Shown here piece by piece: positions 36,601 through 45,609 of a stretch of DNA of 64,000 nt. Origin of the DNA: Sphingobacterium thalpophilum (GTDB taxonomy: Bacteria; Bacteroidota; Bacteroidia; Sphingobacteriales; Sphingobacteriaceae); the NCBI RefSeq assembly GCF_038396785.1, contig NZ_CP151087.1, forward strand, positions 1,178,001 to 1,242,000, given 5' to 3'. Under the pieces are notes generated by a model. The model was not told the origin of the DNA, did not search any database, and was given only the letters and a program-made list of their open reading frames with translations. Positions within the stretch are counted from its first letter, which is position 1, and every line of letters begins with the position of its first letter. Both the position numbers and the translations under genes were made by a program.

Positions 36601-37668
36601 TTATAGCTTGATCTGATAAAGCTGCTTACGCATGTCAACCAATTGCTGCATTAGCTTATCCTGATCTGGCACTGCCGGAAGTAAACTGTGCAAGCAGAGT
36701 TCCTGCACTTCCTGAAAGAGCTCTTGCGACCAGACAAAAAGTTCATCATAGCTATAAGCACCATTTTTGATGCGCAGGAGCTCTTCCCTATTGAAACGTT
36801 GTACCTGTAGTTCACTTTTAGACAAAATCTCTTTTGCCTGTTGCAATAGACGTATGGTATGCATCATATTTTTGGCATCATAGCCCTGCCCGTGATTCAT
36901 TGTCCCTCGAAAGCGCGCTTCATTGCGTTCTGAAACCCAACTAAAATATTCATTATAGGACTTACAATACGAAGAGTAAGCTTCGTGATTAACAAAGAGG
37001 TACGCACAAAGTGTTTCTTCCTTACGGATAGAACTGCAGGAAACCTCAGTGCTCTCTGATGTAGCAACGATGCCTTTGTAACCCAAAGTCTGAGTCTCAT
37101 CATAATACAGGGCATACATCCCCTTTGCATGTTCGATCTTCGCTAAACCACAGTTTTCCTGTTTCCACAACTGCTTGCTTAACCAGGCTCTTAACGATAA
37201 ACTACCATTACCAGCTATGATAAAGCAGAAATCCAGTAAACTTTTACGTTCTCGATCCATCGGATTGTTGATTTTCTTGTTCAATCCTTTTGCCTTCCGC
37301 ACCTGTTCCATGGCGTATTGCGCAAAGGTCATTGCGGCCTCTCGGGTGATAAAATCCTGCATTTTAAATTGATCAAACAGAGGATCTTTGTATAGTATGC
37401 AATCGGTAGGACTAGCCAAAAGCTCCAATACAGTAGGATTACTCTTTGAAAGAAGCTCCAAAAAGCGCCCAAGCTCATAGTAAACTTCATCATTGCTTGC
37501 ATTTGCAACCTGCGCAATATATTGACCGCCCAAGTAATATTCCAGGGGCAGATAAAATACCCCCCTGATGTCGGTATCGGAAGATGATGTGGCCAATCCA
37601 TATGCCCCGCTACCGACAACGGCCTCAAACAGGATCAGCCCGCTATCTCGAAGTTCGTCTATAGTCAT
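36601..37668 (-). CDS. COG3541-type nucleotidyltransferase, longer paralogue
   Basis: 355 residues. The N-terminal Pol-beta-type nucleotidyltransferase motif is GSGAYGLATSSSDTDIRG, with metal-binding D31 and D33. A helical C-terminal half follows, with a conserved MNHGQGYDAKNMMHTIRLL stretch typical of the family. Such enzymes transfer NMP to RNA or other acceptors; the substrate is unknown. Its ATG overlaps the stop of the shorter paralogue by four bases (ATGA), so both are translated together. In other genomes such genes can sit near RNA-repair genes (rtcB, prfH), but none is seen here. Confidence 0.82.
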   Translation of the reverse strand: MTIDELRDSGLILFEAVVGSGAYGLATSSSDTDIRGVFYLPLEYYLGGQYIAQVANASNDEVYYELGRFLELLSKSNPTVLELLASPTDCILYKDPLFDQFKMQDFITREAAMTFAQYAMEQVRKAKGLNKKINNPMDRERKSLLDFCFIIAGNGSLSLRAWLSKQLWKQENCGLAKIEHAKGMYALYYDETQTLGYKGIVATSESTEVSCSSIRKEETLCAYLFVNHEAYSSYCKSYNEYFSWVSERNEARFRGTMNHGQGYDAKNMMHTIRLLQQAKEILSKSELQVQRFNREELLRIKNGAYSYDELFVWSQELFQEVQELCLHSLLPAVPDQDKLMQQLVDMRKQLYQIKL

Positions 37669-38411
37669 CTTAATACGGTTTTAAAGTAATTCTCCAGTCC
37701 TTCCTTATCCGATACGGATACGGGAGCCTGTTTTACTTGATACTCTAAATCTATTAACCTTGTTTCAATATAATTCCTTATGGGCGCTGAACAGTTGTAT
37801 TTAAACCCCTCATCTACTTGACTCTTCAACAGCTGCAATTCCAACACTTCCATTTTTACAACATCAGGCAATAATACGAATAGTTCTGCCAATGTCATAG
37901 GCGCATAACTGCGATAGGTGATATTCCAGTCTGCTGAAAGTAAAGATCTTAGGATATAAAATAAGCTCTTGAGCTTCATCGTTTCTCGTTGGAGATCTTC
38001 AATTTTGCTACGAACAATCCCTAAATAATGATGGGCGTGCCTACGTGCGTCAAAATAATTTCCGATCATTGTCCTAAAACTTGTTTTGAATCCGTTAAAC
38101 TCGTAATAGACGACTGGCGACTGTATCCATTCAAATGGACTCACATTACTCTTATACAATAATGTGAGTACTTTAAAGAGGTCCCAACCTACCATATCGA
38201 GGTCATCGATTATTGGAAATCGCATTTCGGTCGCCAGCGGAAACAAGCGGGTGTAGTCCTCCGCTTTTCGCACATAAAAAAAACGTACGTCGTAATCACT
38301 GTCGATTGATGGGAAACCCCAACCCCGACTTCCTGATTCACAGGCGAAAAGTATACGTATTCCTTCGCTCGCTTCTATTTCCATTAGCTTTTTGATGATA
38401 TGTGCTTTCAT
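37665..38411 (-). CDS. COG3541-type nucleotidyltransferase, shorter paralogue
   Basis: 248 residues. The motif ESGSRGWGFPSIDSDYDVRF holds G27-S28, D39 and D41 of the nucleotidyltransferase fold; a helical region and a short basic tail follow. It is the upstream member of an overlapping pair with the 355-residue gene. The two differ around the motif (SRGWGFPS against AYGLATSS), so they are ancient paralogues that may form a heterodimer. This pairing is inference. Confidence 0.82.
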   Translation of the reverse strand: MKAHIIKKLMEIEASEGIRILFACESGSRGWGFPSIDSDYDVRFFYVRKAEDYTRLFPLATEMRFPIIDDLDMVGWDLFKVLTLLYKSNVSPFEWIQSPVVYYEFNGFKTSFRTMIGNYFDARRHAHHYLGIVRSKIEDLQRETMKLKSLFYILRSLLSADWNITYRSYAPMTLAELFVLLPDVVKMEVLELQLLKSQVDEGFKYNCSAPIRNYIETRLIDLEYQVKQAPVSVSDKEGLENYFKTVLR

Positions 38412-38684
38412 TTCTTCGTGTTTTTTAATTTTTCATTAACACAAAGATCGATTGCGATACTGAAGCCTTTTTGCGCATAAAAAAAGAGCATAAAAACAAC
38501 AGGAGATCACTCAATATCAGGCATATAATTTTCCATGAAAAATCGAACCTTACATAGGAATATAAAAGTACGCAGAGAGATTGCGTAACATAATGTAGCA
38601 ACTCTTCCATTCGTCAAACCTAAAACACCGACTTGCATTAATACTCAATAATATATAGATTTGAGATTCCCAATAAAACCATAT

Positions 38685-39164
38685 ATGAAATTTTTATTTC
38701 CAGTCATCTTTATAGTCTCTTTTTTTATCGGATGTAAAAAAAACGAAGAAAAAGAAAACGGCATAGGTACAATTACAGTAAACAAAGCTATTTATGCCTT
38801 TGATAAGGGATCTAAACAAACATCGATCGGAAATCTAATTGTTGATGGTAAGCTAGTAGACGGAATAAATCATCTGTACACTTTTAGCTCTGCGACTAGT
38901 AAAAATAGCATAAAATTACTGTTTTTTACCCGTAACAATCAACTTTCTTTTGGCAGCTATTTTATCAATTCTGTCTCAACGATTGTGAAAAATAATGCTA
39001 TAGATGTATCCTATAAATTAGAGGAAGATTACGGACAAACCGACAGAATCAACGTTACCAAGGGAACATTGGTAACCAAAAAATATGGAAATAGAGAAAT
39101 TTTAGAATTCGAGACCAATGCAGGGAACAGAATCACTTTAAAATGGGATGGTGAATTCAAATAA
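38685..39164 (+). CDS. small lipoprotein of unknown function
   Basis: 159 residues with a lipobox signal (MKFLFPVIFIVSFFIGCKK). The body is a beta-rich domain with regular hydrophobic alternation (NRITLKWDGEFK at the end), like many lipid-anchored calycin- or Ig-like proteins. No family named. ATG 38685 is chosen over a TTG at 38661 because it opens the signal peptide. The secreted gene at 39174 starts 9 bases after its stop, so they form an operon. Confidence 0.7.
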   Translation: MKFLFPVIFIVSFFIGCKKNEEKENGIGTITVNKAIYAFDKGSKQTSIGNLIVDGKLVDGINHLYTFSSATSKNSIKLLFFTRNNQLSFGSYFINSVSTIVKNNAIDVSYKLEEDYGQTDRINVTKGTLVTKKYGNREILEFETNAGNRITLKWDGEFK

Positions 39165-39173
39165 AAGTCAAAA

Positions 39174-40115
39174 ATGAACATTGTTAAGCTTAGAACAAAG
39201 TGCCTTAAAATTTGGTTGATCGTTATCTACCTATTATTCTATACTGAAGGATTTAGTCAGACCAAATATTTCCTTTTTGAAGAAGATAGCAAGGAGTTCG
39301 TAACGTCATCCTTTAGGTTAAATACCTATCCGTTATATAAGATCAAGCGTGAAGTGCATCTTTTTAATGTAATGAGTAGGGTACAGACGTTTATCGGTAA
39401 TAAGGGTATATATAATGGACAACATGATTATAATATCATGCTATTTTCCATTCTACCTGATTTAGATGGTTCAGAAGATTGGTATGAAATCAACCCTGAT
39501 ACTGTACGTTCTTCGATGATTAACTTTAAAGATCTGGAAGAGCTTCATAAAAAAAATACGTTATCGTACTTCAACACCACTGTGAAGCAAACAACAAAGT
39601 ATTTTAATGCGTATAAGCTAATTATAAAAAAAGGAGATACTTATTATGCACCAAAGTATTGTTTGTTACAGTTTTATGCAGTCCGCAATCGTCCGCAAGC
39701 TTTTACGAATGTCTATGGGACTATCAATACCCAAGATTCAGCCTATAGTGTACTTCAATTCGAAAAAATATTTAAAGGAGCTTACCCTAGTTTACAATTC
39801 CCTTTATATCGAACAGGTGAAGACCCGCTCTCCTTTTTAGATTGGTCCCGGGATAGAAGAGAATATCTATCCAAAAAAATCACCTTAGCACAGCATGCAA
39901 CGGGATATCAGTTTTGGACCTATGTGGATTGGACACAACATGAGTATAATTATGATTTTGAGCGAGGAATTGATCGATTTGTATATACTCCGGAAAAGGG
40001 AATCATCGGGGGCTCATTTGACTTCTATTTTTATTACCACAGAAAAAAGCTACCCATAAAATACACGGATTTTCTAAATAATATCAGGGAGGAAAAGGTG
40101 ATGATCGCTGAGTAA
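39174..40115 (+). CDS. secreted protein of unknown function
   Basis: 313 residues. The N-terminus (KCLKIWLIVIYLLFYTEGFSQ) is a signal peptide. The rest is rich in Tyr, Phe and Lys with no recognised domain. It is co-transcribed with the preceding lipoprotein, suggesting a surface-exposed pair. Confidence 0.65.
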   Translation: MNIVKLRTKCLKIWLIVIYLLFYTEGFSQTKYFLFEEDSKEFVTSSFRLNTYPLYKIKREVHLFNVMSRVQTFIGNKGIYNGQHDYNIMLFSILPDLDGSEDWYEINPDTVRSSMINFKDLEELHKKNTLSYFNTTVKQTTKYFNAYKLIIKKGDTYYAPKYCLLQFYAVRNRPQAFTNVYGTINTQDSAYSVLQFEKIFKGAYPSLQFPLYRTGEDPLSFLDWSRDRREYLSKKITLAQHATGYQFWTYVDWTQHEYNYDFERGIDRFVYTPEKGIIGGSFDFYFYYHRKKLPIKYTDFLNNIREEKVMIAE

Positions 40116-40302
40116 TTTAATTTTAATGCCTAAATTTAAAAGCGGACTCCTAAGTTTAACTATTGGTTATCTATTCGAATTACCCTTCAAGATTGATATG
40201 ATTTAAATGAAGAAGTATTTCAAGAAAAAATTCACAGTGCTCCCAAAATACACCGATAAGTTGCGGCTTCCAGTTCTTCTGACCAAAACTCATATCAGTT
40301 TA

Positions 40303-41943
40303 TCATTCCACTTCAATAATTTCTTGATGAATTATAGCCCCATAGTAATCTCTCTTGAGATATCTATATATTCCCTTTGGAAGCTCTATCTGTACCGAAT
40401 CCTTTTGGGAAAGTGACAAGTAAACTGGGATCGCTGTTTTATCCAATTGATATTCCTTTTCATGATAGATGTAAATGGCAGATTTGCCTGATTTGGTCGA
40501 ATCAGTACTTAATAGACGATATCTTCGATTTAAATCATTGGATCCAATCACTATTTTATCGCTATTCAGATTATTTGATAAATACAAGTCATTACCATTC
40601 AACACCTTGTTATCCATAACGTATATTGAATCGTTAATTTCTTGCATAGCTAAAAATTTAACTTGATTAATCGTATAGGGATCAATTTTAGTCAGTTTCT
40701 TAAAATACTGAGCCATACTTTTATTTTCTCCGGTATCCCCCTCTTCAATATGTCCTCCTCCGGCTAATACAATAACTTTAACTTGATTTTTTGTAGCGAT
40801 TTCACTTTTTTGAATAAGATTCTTAGCTTGTTGGAGATCTCTTTGACTTGCATTGCCAAAATCTTCATAGCCAATCACTTTTAAGCCATAAATTCTTGCC
40901 GTTCTAATGAGATTCGCCATATTAGGGTCCCTAGTGTAAAATCCACTCTCAACATTTGGGAATCCCAATCTATTAATCCGGTCTTCATCTTCGGATAGAC
41001 TTTCTAAAGCCAGGACATTAAAACCCTCTTTGGAAAGTTTTGGTAGCAAAAGATTGATTAACAAACGGCAGCGTGGTTGTAAATGATTCTCGTTAAACAT
41101 AAGCACTCGATGTGCCTTAATTTTTTCGACTATCTCGTCGATTGTAACAGCCGTTTTTTCGACTGCTTGTTGTTCTTGTTTAGTCGCGCTATCATATTGA
41201 ACACTTTCACCAAGAAACGAACTATATGATTTAAATAATTCGTTCGCAAATTGGCTGTTTTCGTTTTGCAGAACAATCTTTTCTAAGGTATCTCTTGGAT
41301 ATACATAGTTAACATATCCCCTATCTTTAAAAGCTGACTCAGCTATACTAAAATAATCGGGTTCTTCATCCGGTTTTTGCTCGACAAATTTTGCTCCGTA
41401 AGCCAAAGAATTGTATGAACTTTTTATGCTGTTTAAAACATCCTTAGCACTTTCTTGCATATCGGTGATTTCCGTCCTAACCTCGCTAATCAAAAGAAAT
41501 GAATCTTTTTTATATGGGATCGCTACACTACTTATTATATTATCTCTATTTTTCTGAATACTTCGATAATAAATACAATGATACATAGAAGTATCTGCAG
41601 TGAACTTTGAGACATCTAAAAAAGTTTCCAAACTACCCACAAAATACATCGGGTTTCTTGTCACATCATATGTACCCCACAAAACAATATTCTTTGATGG
41701 AAACTTTATTTTTCTCTTTCGAAAAACAGACCTGACATCTTTTAAATCTATATACTTAGATCCGAGGTTTGCGTTCCCATAGAAATCAATCTTTAGTCCT
41801 AATGAATCATTTGTCAATTGATTCATTCCCCCTTGAGTAAACTTATTTAATTTAGCTATTGGTCTATTTACAGGTGTACAGCTAGAAAGAAAAAAAATAA
41901 ATACCAAAATCTTATAGTGTATATTTAGCTTGAGATGGATCAT
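40303..41943 (-). CDS. ChaN/EreA-like lipoprotein
   Basis: 546 residues with signal and lipobox (ILVFIFFLSSCTP). The middle (from about 265) has the HRVLMFNENHLQPRCR and NVLALESLS pattern, GYEDFG and VLAGGGHIEEG of the erythromycin esterase/ChaN (TIKI) fold, where Glu and His residues form the active or haem-binding site. The C-terminal ~130 residues and the N-terminal ~250 have no named domain. The family relation rests on motif pattern only. Membrane-anchored hydrolase is the likely role. Confidence 0.6.
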   Translation of the reverse strand: MIHLKLNIHYKILVFIFFLSSCTPVNRPIAKLNKFTQGGMNQLTNDSLGLKIDFYGNANLGSKYIDLKDVRSVFRKRKIKFPSKNIVLWGTYDVTRNPMYFVGSLETFLDVSKFTADTSMYHCIYYRSIQKNRDNIISSVAIPYKKDSFLLISEVRTEITDMQESAKDVLNSIKSSYNSLAYGAKFVEQKPDEEPDYFSIAESAFKDRGYVNYVYPRDTLEKIVLQNENSQFANELFKSYSSFLGESVQYDSATKQEQQAVEKTAVTIDEIVEKIKAHRVLMFNENHLQPRCRLLINLLLPKLSKEGFNVLALESLSEDEDRINRLGFPNVESGFYTRDPNMANLIRTARIYGLKVIGYEDFGNASQRDLQQAKNLIQKSEIATKNQVKVIVLAGGGHIEEGDTGENKSMAQYFKKLTKIDPYTINQVKFLAMQEINDSIYVMDNKVLNGNDLYLSNNLNSDKIVIGSNDLNRRYRLLSTDSTKSGKSAIYIYHEKEYQLDKTAIPVYLSLSQKDSVQIELPKGIYRYLKRDYYGAIIHQEIIEVE

Positions 41944-42067
41944 AATTACAAGATTTTGGTTTAGAATATTTATTAACTGGACTTTGAATATTTACTTGTT
42001 AATATATGTATATTAGACTAAATTCACAATGAGTTTATTAAATTAATTTAAAATATTAGCCAATACT

Positions 42068-42538
42068 ATGACGAATGAATTATTTGAATTCGAAATTTTA
42101 AAAGCCAGCAGAACCAGATTATTACAATTAATAGAAACAGTTGATAATAACATATTATTTAAGATTCCAGAAAGCTTTAACAATAATATCGTTTGGCAAA
42201 TTGGTCACTGTATCACTTCCCAACAGCGACATATGTATATGCGTAGTGGACTTCCAATGCATATATCACAGGATTTTATGGAAACGTTCAAAATTGGAAC
42301 TGCACCGCATACTTGGAAAAATACGCCAAACCTTGATGAAATAAAACATCTATTGCTTTATACAGTAAACCAACTTAGTAAAGATTTAGCATCGGGTATA
42401 TTTGTTGAATACCAACCATTCAGCTTACCAATTGGCTTCTCCATTAATAATCACATCCAAGCACTTAAAGCGGCTAACTTTCACGAAGCCGAGCACAGCG
42501 GAATAATATTAACTTACTTAAAACTTCTTAGGCAATAA
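42068..42538 (+). CDS. DinB-superfamily four-helix-bundle protein
   Basis: 156 residues of the DinB/DfsB (YfiT-type) fold, unrelated to Pol IV. The metal-site histidines lie in WQIGHCITSQQRH (H47) and FHEAEHSG near the C-terminus. Members bind a divalent metal and include thiol-dependent transferases. Substrate unknown. The ATG start and length fit the family. Confidence 0.8.
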   Translation: MTNELFEFEILKASRTRLLQLIETVDNNILFKIPESFNNNIVWQIGHCITSQQRHMYMRSGLPMHISQDFMETFKIGTAPHTWKNTPNLDEIKHLLLYTVNQLSKDLASGIFVEYQPFSLPIGFSINNHIQALKAANFHEAEHSGIILTYLKLLRQ

Positions 42539-42628
42539 GATGTTCCCAGTTTTCATAAAAGTCCTGAATTTGAAAAATTCACTAGAGCATCGCAAGAAAT
42601 AAGGAACTTCTTATTTTTTTTTTTACTT

Positions 42629-43350
42629 TCATACAGGGGCCGTGGTTCGCGAATTGAACAACGATACGCATTCCGCTACAAATTGCTCAAACTTTCGGTC
42701 CGTATTTCGCATCACCAGGCCATGACCGAAACATATGATGGAGGGATTCAGTCCTGCCAACTTCTGAAGCGATCTAATATTGTGCTGTTGATCCGACGTG
42801 AATATTTTTGGAGGGAGCCCTAGGCCAGTCACTGTTGTGAGCAGGTTCATATTTGTAGCGGCATCCCCGATTATCAATACACCATCTCGCTCACGAAATA
42901 AAGAAATATGACCGCTTGAATGGCCTGGCGTTTCTATGACCCGAAAGTTTCCGATGCTACCATTTTCAACGAGTGTACCGTCGACTTTGTGGCCCTGTCC
43001 TGCCCAGTATTTTTGTTGAAGTTTTGCGATCCAATGTTTGGGATTTGGATAATCATTGGTTACCATACCTGTTCCGTCCTAGACACTTCATTTCCATGGC
43101 AAAGTAAAGGTATTCCAAACTCATCACAGAGCTGATCACTACAGCCCTGATGGTCTGCATGCGCATGCGTAAGTACATGTTGGTGGACAGGTATTTTCTG
43201 AAGGGCATCCTTCAGCACATTGTATGAACTTCGTATCCCACAATCAACCAATACACCCTCTACAATATAGCAGTTGATACTGTTTCGTGGCATCAATGGA
43301 ACATGGAACACTTCTTGGGCAATTTGATGTAACATAGCTTTTTTGTGCAA
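42629..43350 (-). pseudogene. metallo-beta-lactamase-fold hydrolase, one frameshift
   Basis: The N-terminal frame (43060-43350) has the metal motif THAHADHQG (H62, H64, D66, H67). The C-terminal frame (42629-43066) continues with YWAGQG, TPGHSSGHISLF, IIGDAA and CFGHG, the remaining ligand regions. They join if one G is restored near 43065, giving ...TEQGMVTNDYPNP. Whole, it would be about 239 residues, normal for this hydrolase group. The two parts overlap by seven bases. It lies 39 bases downstream of a Crp/Fnr gene. A true mutation and an assembly indel are both possible. Confidence 0.75.
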
Positions 43351-43389
43351 ATCTATATCACTGAACAGAAATACATAAGGACATTTGTC

Positions 43390-43965
43390 CTATAATACTT
43401 TGGGGCTGTGTATTTGTCCCTTCGCCCGTGTAAGAGATCTCTGTGTAATGCCCAAATAGGATGCCAGGTCCTGTGTCGCTATGCGCTGAACAAGCTTGGG
43501 TTCATTCGAAAGAACATAGTGATATTTATCCAGAGCTGACTTATTATTGTAATTCAGGAGATATTGTTCCTTTTGGCTATATTCCCGTTCCATCACAGCT
43601 TGTATAACCTTGTGCCAAGAATTCACTTGACCAAGCAGGTATTGATAATCAGTATAGCTTATCCTATGGATTATACTATCTTCCACAGCCCTGATGCTCC
43701 TTCTGGATTTTTCCTGAGCGACAAACTCAGGGAATGAGGTTACAAATTCATTTTCAAATTTAAAGCAGGTTATATTTTCTTTACCTTCCTTGTCAATAGC
43801 ATATGCTTTTACCGCACCACAGGATATGAATCCAATATGACGACAAGGTTCGTCCATATGAATAAAAAAATCACCCTTCTTCAAACCAAGTGATTTGAAG
43901 AACTGAACAGAAAAATTTATTTCGTCAGCAGACAACATCCCTATCGAGAATAGATATTTTTCCAC
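43390..43965 (-). CDS. Crp/Fnr-family transcriptional regulator
   Basis: 191 residues. A cyclic-nucleotide-binding-like beta-barrel (FIHMDEPCRHIGFISCGAVKAY) is followed by a winged helix-turn-helix (LASYLGITQRSLTRAKGQI). No cysteines suggest an Fe-S cluster and the cNMP signature is not intact, so the ligand is unknown. The frame opens with GTG only four bases before the IS4 end at 43970. The insertion therefore removed or replaced its promoter and perhaps its first codons. The MBL-fold gene follows 39 bases downstream. Confidence 0.82.
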   Translation of the reverse strand: MEKYLFSIGMLSADEINFSVQFFKSLGLKKGDFFIHMDEPCRHIGFISCGAVKAYAIDKEGKENITCFKFENEFVTSFPEFVAQEKSRRSIRAVEDSIIHRISYTDYQYLLGQVNSWHKVIQAVMEREYSQKEQYLLNYNNKSALDKYHYVLSNEPKLVQRIATQDLASYLGITQRSLTRAKGQIHSPKVL

Positions 43966-43989
43966 TTGCGTCCTAAACGTTTAAAAAGT

Positions 43990-44049
43990 GGCGGTGTTTG
44001 GATATAGCAAAGTTGCTATATTTAAATTGCAAAATTATAACACACCGCC
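43990..44049 (+). promoter_or_regulatory. stem sequestering the transposase start
   Basis: GGCGGTGT at 43990-43997 is the exact inverted partner of ACACCGCC at 44042-44049, which directly abuts the ATG at 44050. Between them is a smaller hairpin ATATAGCAA-AG-TTGCTATAT. In a read-through transcript the ribosome start would be paired and blocked. Confidence 0.5.
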
Positions 44050-45225
44050 ATGATAAATTTAAATGTTTTTAGTCAGATTTTATCTCTTATCGACCGCGAA
44101 TTATTCAAAGATTTGGTTTCAAAGCACAAAAGTGATAAACACCAGAAAGGGATCAACAGCTGGACGCATCTAGTCAGTATGCTTTTCTGTCATTTTTCCT
44201 CGGCAGATTCGGTCCGTGATATTAGTAACGGTCTACGCAGTACCACTGGTAATCTGAACCACTTAGGTGTAGTAAGAGCTCCAAGTAAGTCTAATATATC
44301 CTATATCAACACACACCGTACCCATGAACTTTTCAAAGATCTTTACTATTCTGTTTTGGATAGGCTTTGGCAAAAGGACACCCATTTTCGCAAAGATCTT
44401 GGTCAGCTAAAGCGTAAAGTATATCTGATGGATGCAAGCATCATCCCCTTATGTCTATCTGTATTTGACTGGGCAAAGTTTCGCAGCACCAAAGGTGCCG
44501 TAAAGCTGCACACTGTCTTGGATTATGATGGCTGCCTACCTGTTTTTATGCAGATTACCGATGGAAAAGTACATGAGAGCCAGCGTGCCGGTAGTTACAG
44601 TTTTTCCAAGGGAAGCGTGGTGGTAGTGGACCGTGGCTACGTGGATTACAGCTGGCTTGGGGATTTGGACAGCAGGGGGTGTTATTTCGTTACCAGGAGT
44701 AAAGTTAATATGAAGTACAAGGTTATCAAGTCCTATCAGAGTGAAGCACTCATGGAAAAGGGGATCCTTAAGGATGAGCTCATTGAGCTATCCGGTGCTG
44801 CCTGCAATAAATACAATTCCACACCGTTACGCCTGATCCACTTTTGGGACAGCACCACTGGCAATGAGTACCACTTTTTGACCAATAATACGAAGTGGAA
44901 GGCTTCTTTGGTGGCAAACATCTATAAACAACGCTGGCATATCGAAGTCTTCTTCAAGCATCTAAAGCAGCGCTTAAAAGTATCGACATTCATAGGGACT
45001 TCTGAAAATGCAGTGATGATCCAGATCTGGACTTCACTCATTGGCATATTACTGTTAAAATATTTACAAAAAAAGGCCAAATATGACTGGAACCTGTCCA
45101 ATCTGGTCGCATTCATCAGAATGAATATCTTCGTGAAGATAAACATCTGGCAATGGATAGATGATCCCTTTCTCAGGCCGCCTATAAAAGGAAAAAAGGG
45201 ACAGCTAAAGATCTTCGCAGATTGA
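44050..45225 (+). CDS. IS4-family transposase, copy 1
   Basis: 391 residues. A DUF4372-like N-terminal domain (SQILSLIDRELFKDLVSKHK) precedes the DDE core with SIIPLCLSVFDWAKFR and the Y-R-E-K signature in YKQRWHIEVFFKHLK, then the family C-terminus. The frame is intact and likely active. It differs from copy 2 at a small cluster near residues 257-264 (NSTPLRLIHF here, NGKPLRLVHF there). Confidence 0.93.
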   Translation: MINLNVFSQILSLIDRELFKDLVSKHKSDKHQKGINSWTHLVSMLFCHFSSADSVRDISNGLRSTTGNLNHLGVVRAPSKSNISYINTHRTHELFKDLYYSVLDRLWQKDTHFRKDLGQLKRKVYLMDASIIPLCLSVFDWAKFRSTKGAVKLHTVLDYDGCLPVFMQITDGKVHESQRAGSYSFSKGSVVVVDRGYVDYSWLGDLDSRGCYFVTRSKVNMKYKVIKSYQSEALMEKGILKDELIELSGAACNKYNSTPLRLIHFWDSTTGNEYHFLTNNTKWKASLVANIYKQRWHIEVFFKHLKQRLKVSTFIGTSENAVMIQIWTSLIGILLLKYLQKKAKYDWNLSNLVAFIRMNIFVKINIWQWIDDPFLRPPIKGKKGQLKIFAD

Positions 45226-45304
45226 AAAATAGGGGTCAATATCGAAATGATGAAAAAAGCTATGCCTGTACCACAGAAATCCAATCCTAAAATTTATTTA
45301 GGAC

Positions 45305-45609
45305 AGATGTGATATTTTTCAAGCACATCCGTCATATCATCTTATTTTGTCCTCTATTGCTGATCTTAAAAAATTTGGAGCCTATACCAAATCCGGCATA
45401 CAAAATTAAGAATAATTGCATTAACACATTTGACTGCTAAAAAAGGCGTCATTACGACAAATTATTTATAAAATTTGGGATCAGAAAATTTCCTTCAAAC
45501 GAAATCGGTTGCGTAATCTTGTAGCCTATAGGCTCATGCGCCAAGTGTTCGATCCCGGCCTTGGAATTACATAATACTTTGCTTTGATAATTTCTGAAAT
45601 AACAATACC
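45305..45609. other. intergenic region without a gene
   Basis: About 300 bases. No frame is protein-like. A GTTCGATCCC string near 45548 resembles a tRNA T-loop, but no tRNA can be folded. Confidence 0.4.

Larger units (their letters stand above)
43970..45304 (+). mobile_element. IS4-family insertion sequence, copy 1
   Basis: About 1335 bp. Ends read GTCCTAAA at 43970 and its inverted match TTTAGGAC ending at 45304. No target duplication is visible (left CACTTGC, right AGATGTG). Loss of the duplication can follow recombination between copies. A nearly identical copy in reverse orientation begins at 62964. One full-length transposase is encoded. Confidence 0.85.

Noticed and set aside
38425..38610. 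61-residue hydrophobic minus-strand frame
   Set aside because: It lies in the promoter region of divergent genes, has no good start context and no family; a small membrane protein cannot be excluded but is not supported.
40207..40416. 69-residue plus-strand frame
   Set aside because: It overlaps the 3' end of the ChaN-like gene on the other strand and has no protein-like pattern.
45540..45590. tRNA-like string GTTCGATCCC
   Set aside because: No acceptor, D or anticodon arms can be paired around it; the 5-bp CCAAG/CTTGG pairing gives a 14-base loop, not a T-arm.
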